37,835 nucleotides of DNA from positions 1 through 37,835 of IMG/VR virus record IMGVR_UViG_3300035564_000037. One strand, written 5' to 3'. The notes beneath the pieces were generated by a model. The model made no database searches, was not told the origin of the DNA, and saw only the letters and a program-made list of their open reading frames with translations. The stretch is from a virus. Both the position numbers and the translations under genes were made by a program. This document shows positions 37,754 to 37,835 of this stretch, in pieces (position 1 is the first letter of the stretch; every line of letters starts with the position of its first letter).

Positions 37754-37835
37754 ACGCGAGAAGCGCGTAAAGTCATTGAGTACCGCAGAACTTGCGGCGC
37801 TCAAATATGCCTGGATGTGGTGGGCTAGACCGGAG
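37713..37835. repeat. Terminal direct repeat, right copy
   Basis: Exact copy of bases 1-123. It contains the terminase large subunit start codon with its upstream context, showing that the small terminase candidate and the large terminase overlap in a closed molecule. Confidence 0.95.

Noticed and set aside
1-37835. tRNA genes, CRISPR arrays, integrase and attachment sites
   Set aside because: None found on reading both strands; only two small DNA-binding proteins, so lysogeny is not supported.

Overview
The window is an essentially complete genome of a tailed double-stranded DNA phage with siphovirus-like gene content. Bases 1-123 recur exactly at 37713-37835, so the sequence closes into a circle of 37,712 bp. 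The 123-bp repeat may be a real direct terminal repeat or an assembly overlap. No integrase, tRNA, rRNA, CRISPR array or DNA polymerase was found. The host cannot be read from the sequence. A GH25-type muramidase, sigma70-like promoters and strong GGAGG ribosome sites show only that it is a bacterium.

Layout. (1) 37409-4038 across the circle junction: small terminase candidate, large terminase, portal with a small membrane ORF overlapping its end, a short unknown gene, and a MuF-type minor head protein. (2) 4035-9356: head genes interleaved with sugar metabolism. A Gfo/Idh/MocA oxidoreductase and a short-chain dehydrogenase precede the scaffold and major capsid genes. Two glycosyltransferases (one GT-B, one GT-A) follow them. 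A promoter-like site and a leader with a strong hairpin lie before the scaffold gene. (3) 9365-13548: connector, neck, tail-terminator, tail-tube, tail-assembly chaperone (apparently with a -1 frameshift extension) and tape measure. (4) 13551-22665: distal tail, tail hub, baseplate-like and receptor-binding proteins, including an SGNH hydrolase that looks split from its upstream partner at a T6 run, a GH25-like muramidase and a beta-helix protein.

(5) 22708-26346, minus strand: an AT-rich HNH endonuclease gene, then an early operon of mostly unknown genes plus a possible recombination-type protein. The operon is headed by a perfect TTGACA-17-TATAAT promoter. (6) 26475-37404, plus strand: a ribbon-helix-helix-like protein, a ParB/MT-A70 methyltransferase with an unknown partner gene, an HTH gene that looks leaderless, primase, DnaD-like initiator, RecA-fold helicase, a second methyltransferase, many small proteins, a RusA resolvase, a holin-like membrane cluster and a third (ParB-fused) methyltransferase before the terminase genes.

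How it works together: the divergent promoters near 26.4 kb probably set early expression in both directions. The plus-strand early block replicates and methylates the DNA, RusA resolves branched intermediates, and the terminase packages into the MuF/scaffold/capsid shell. The most unusual part is the four-gene carbohydrate module wrapped around scaffold and capsid, which suggests phage-encoded glycosylation of the virion or of a host glycan. Other points of interest are the structured capsid-operon leader, a repeated gene-junction element, a perfect 22-bp palindrome and a candidate origin inside the DnaD-like gene.
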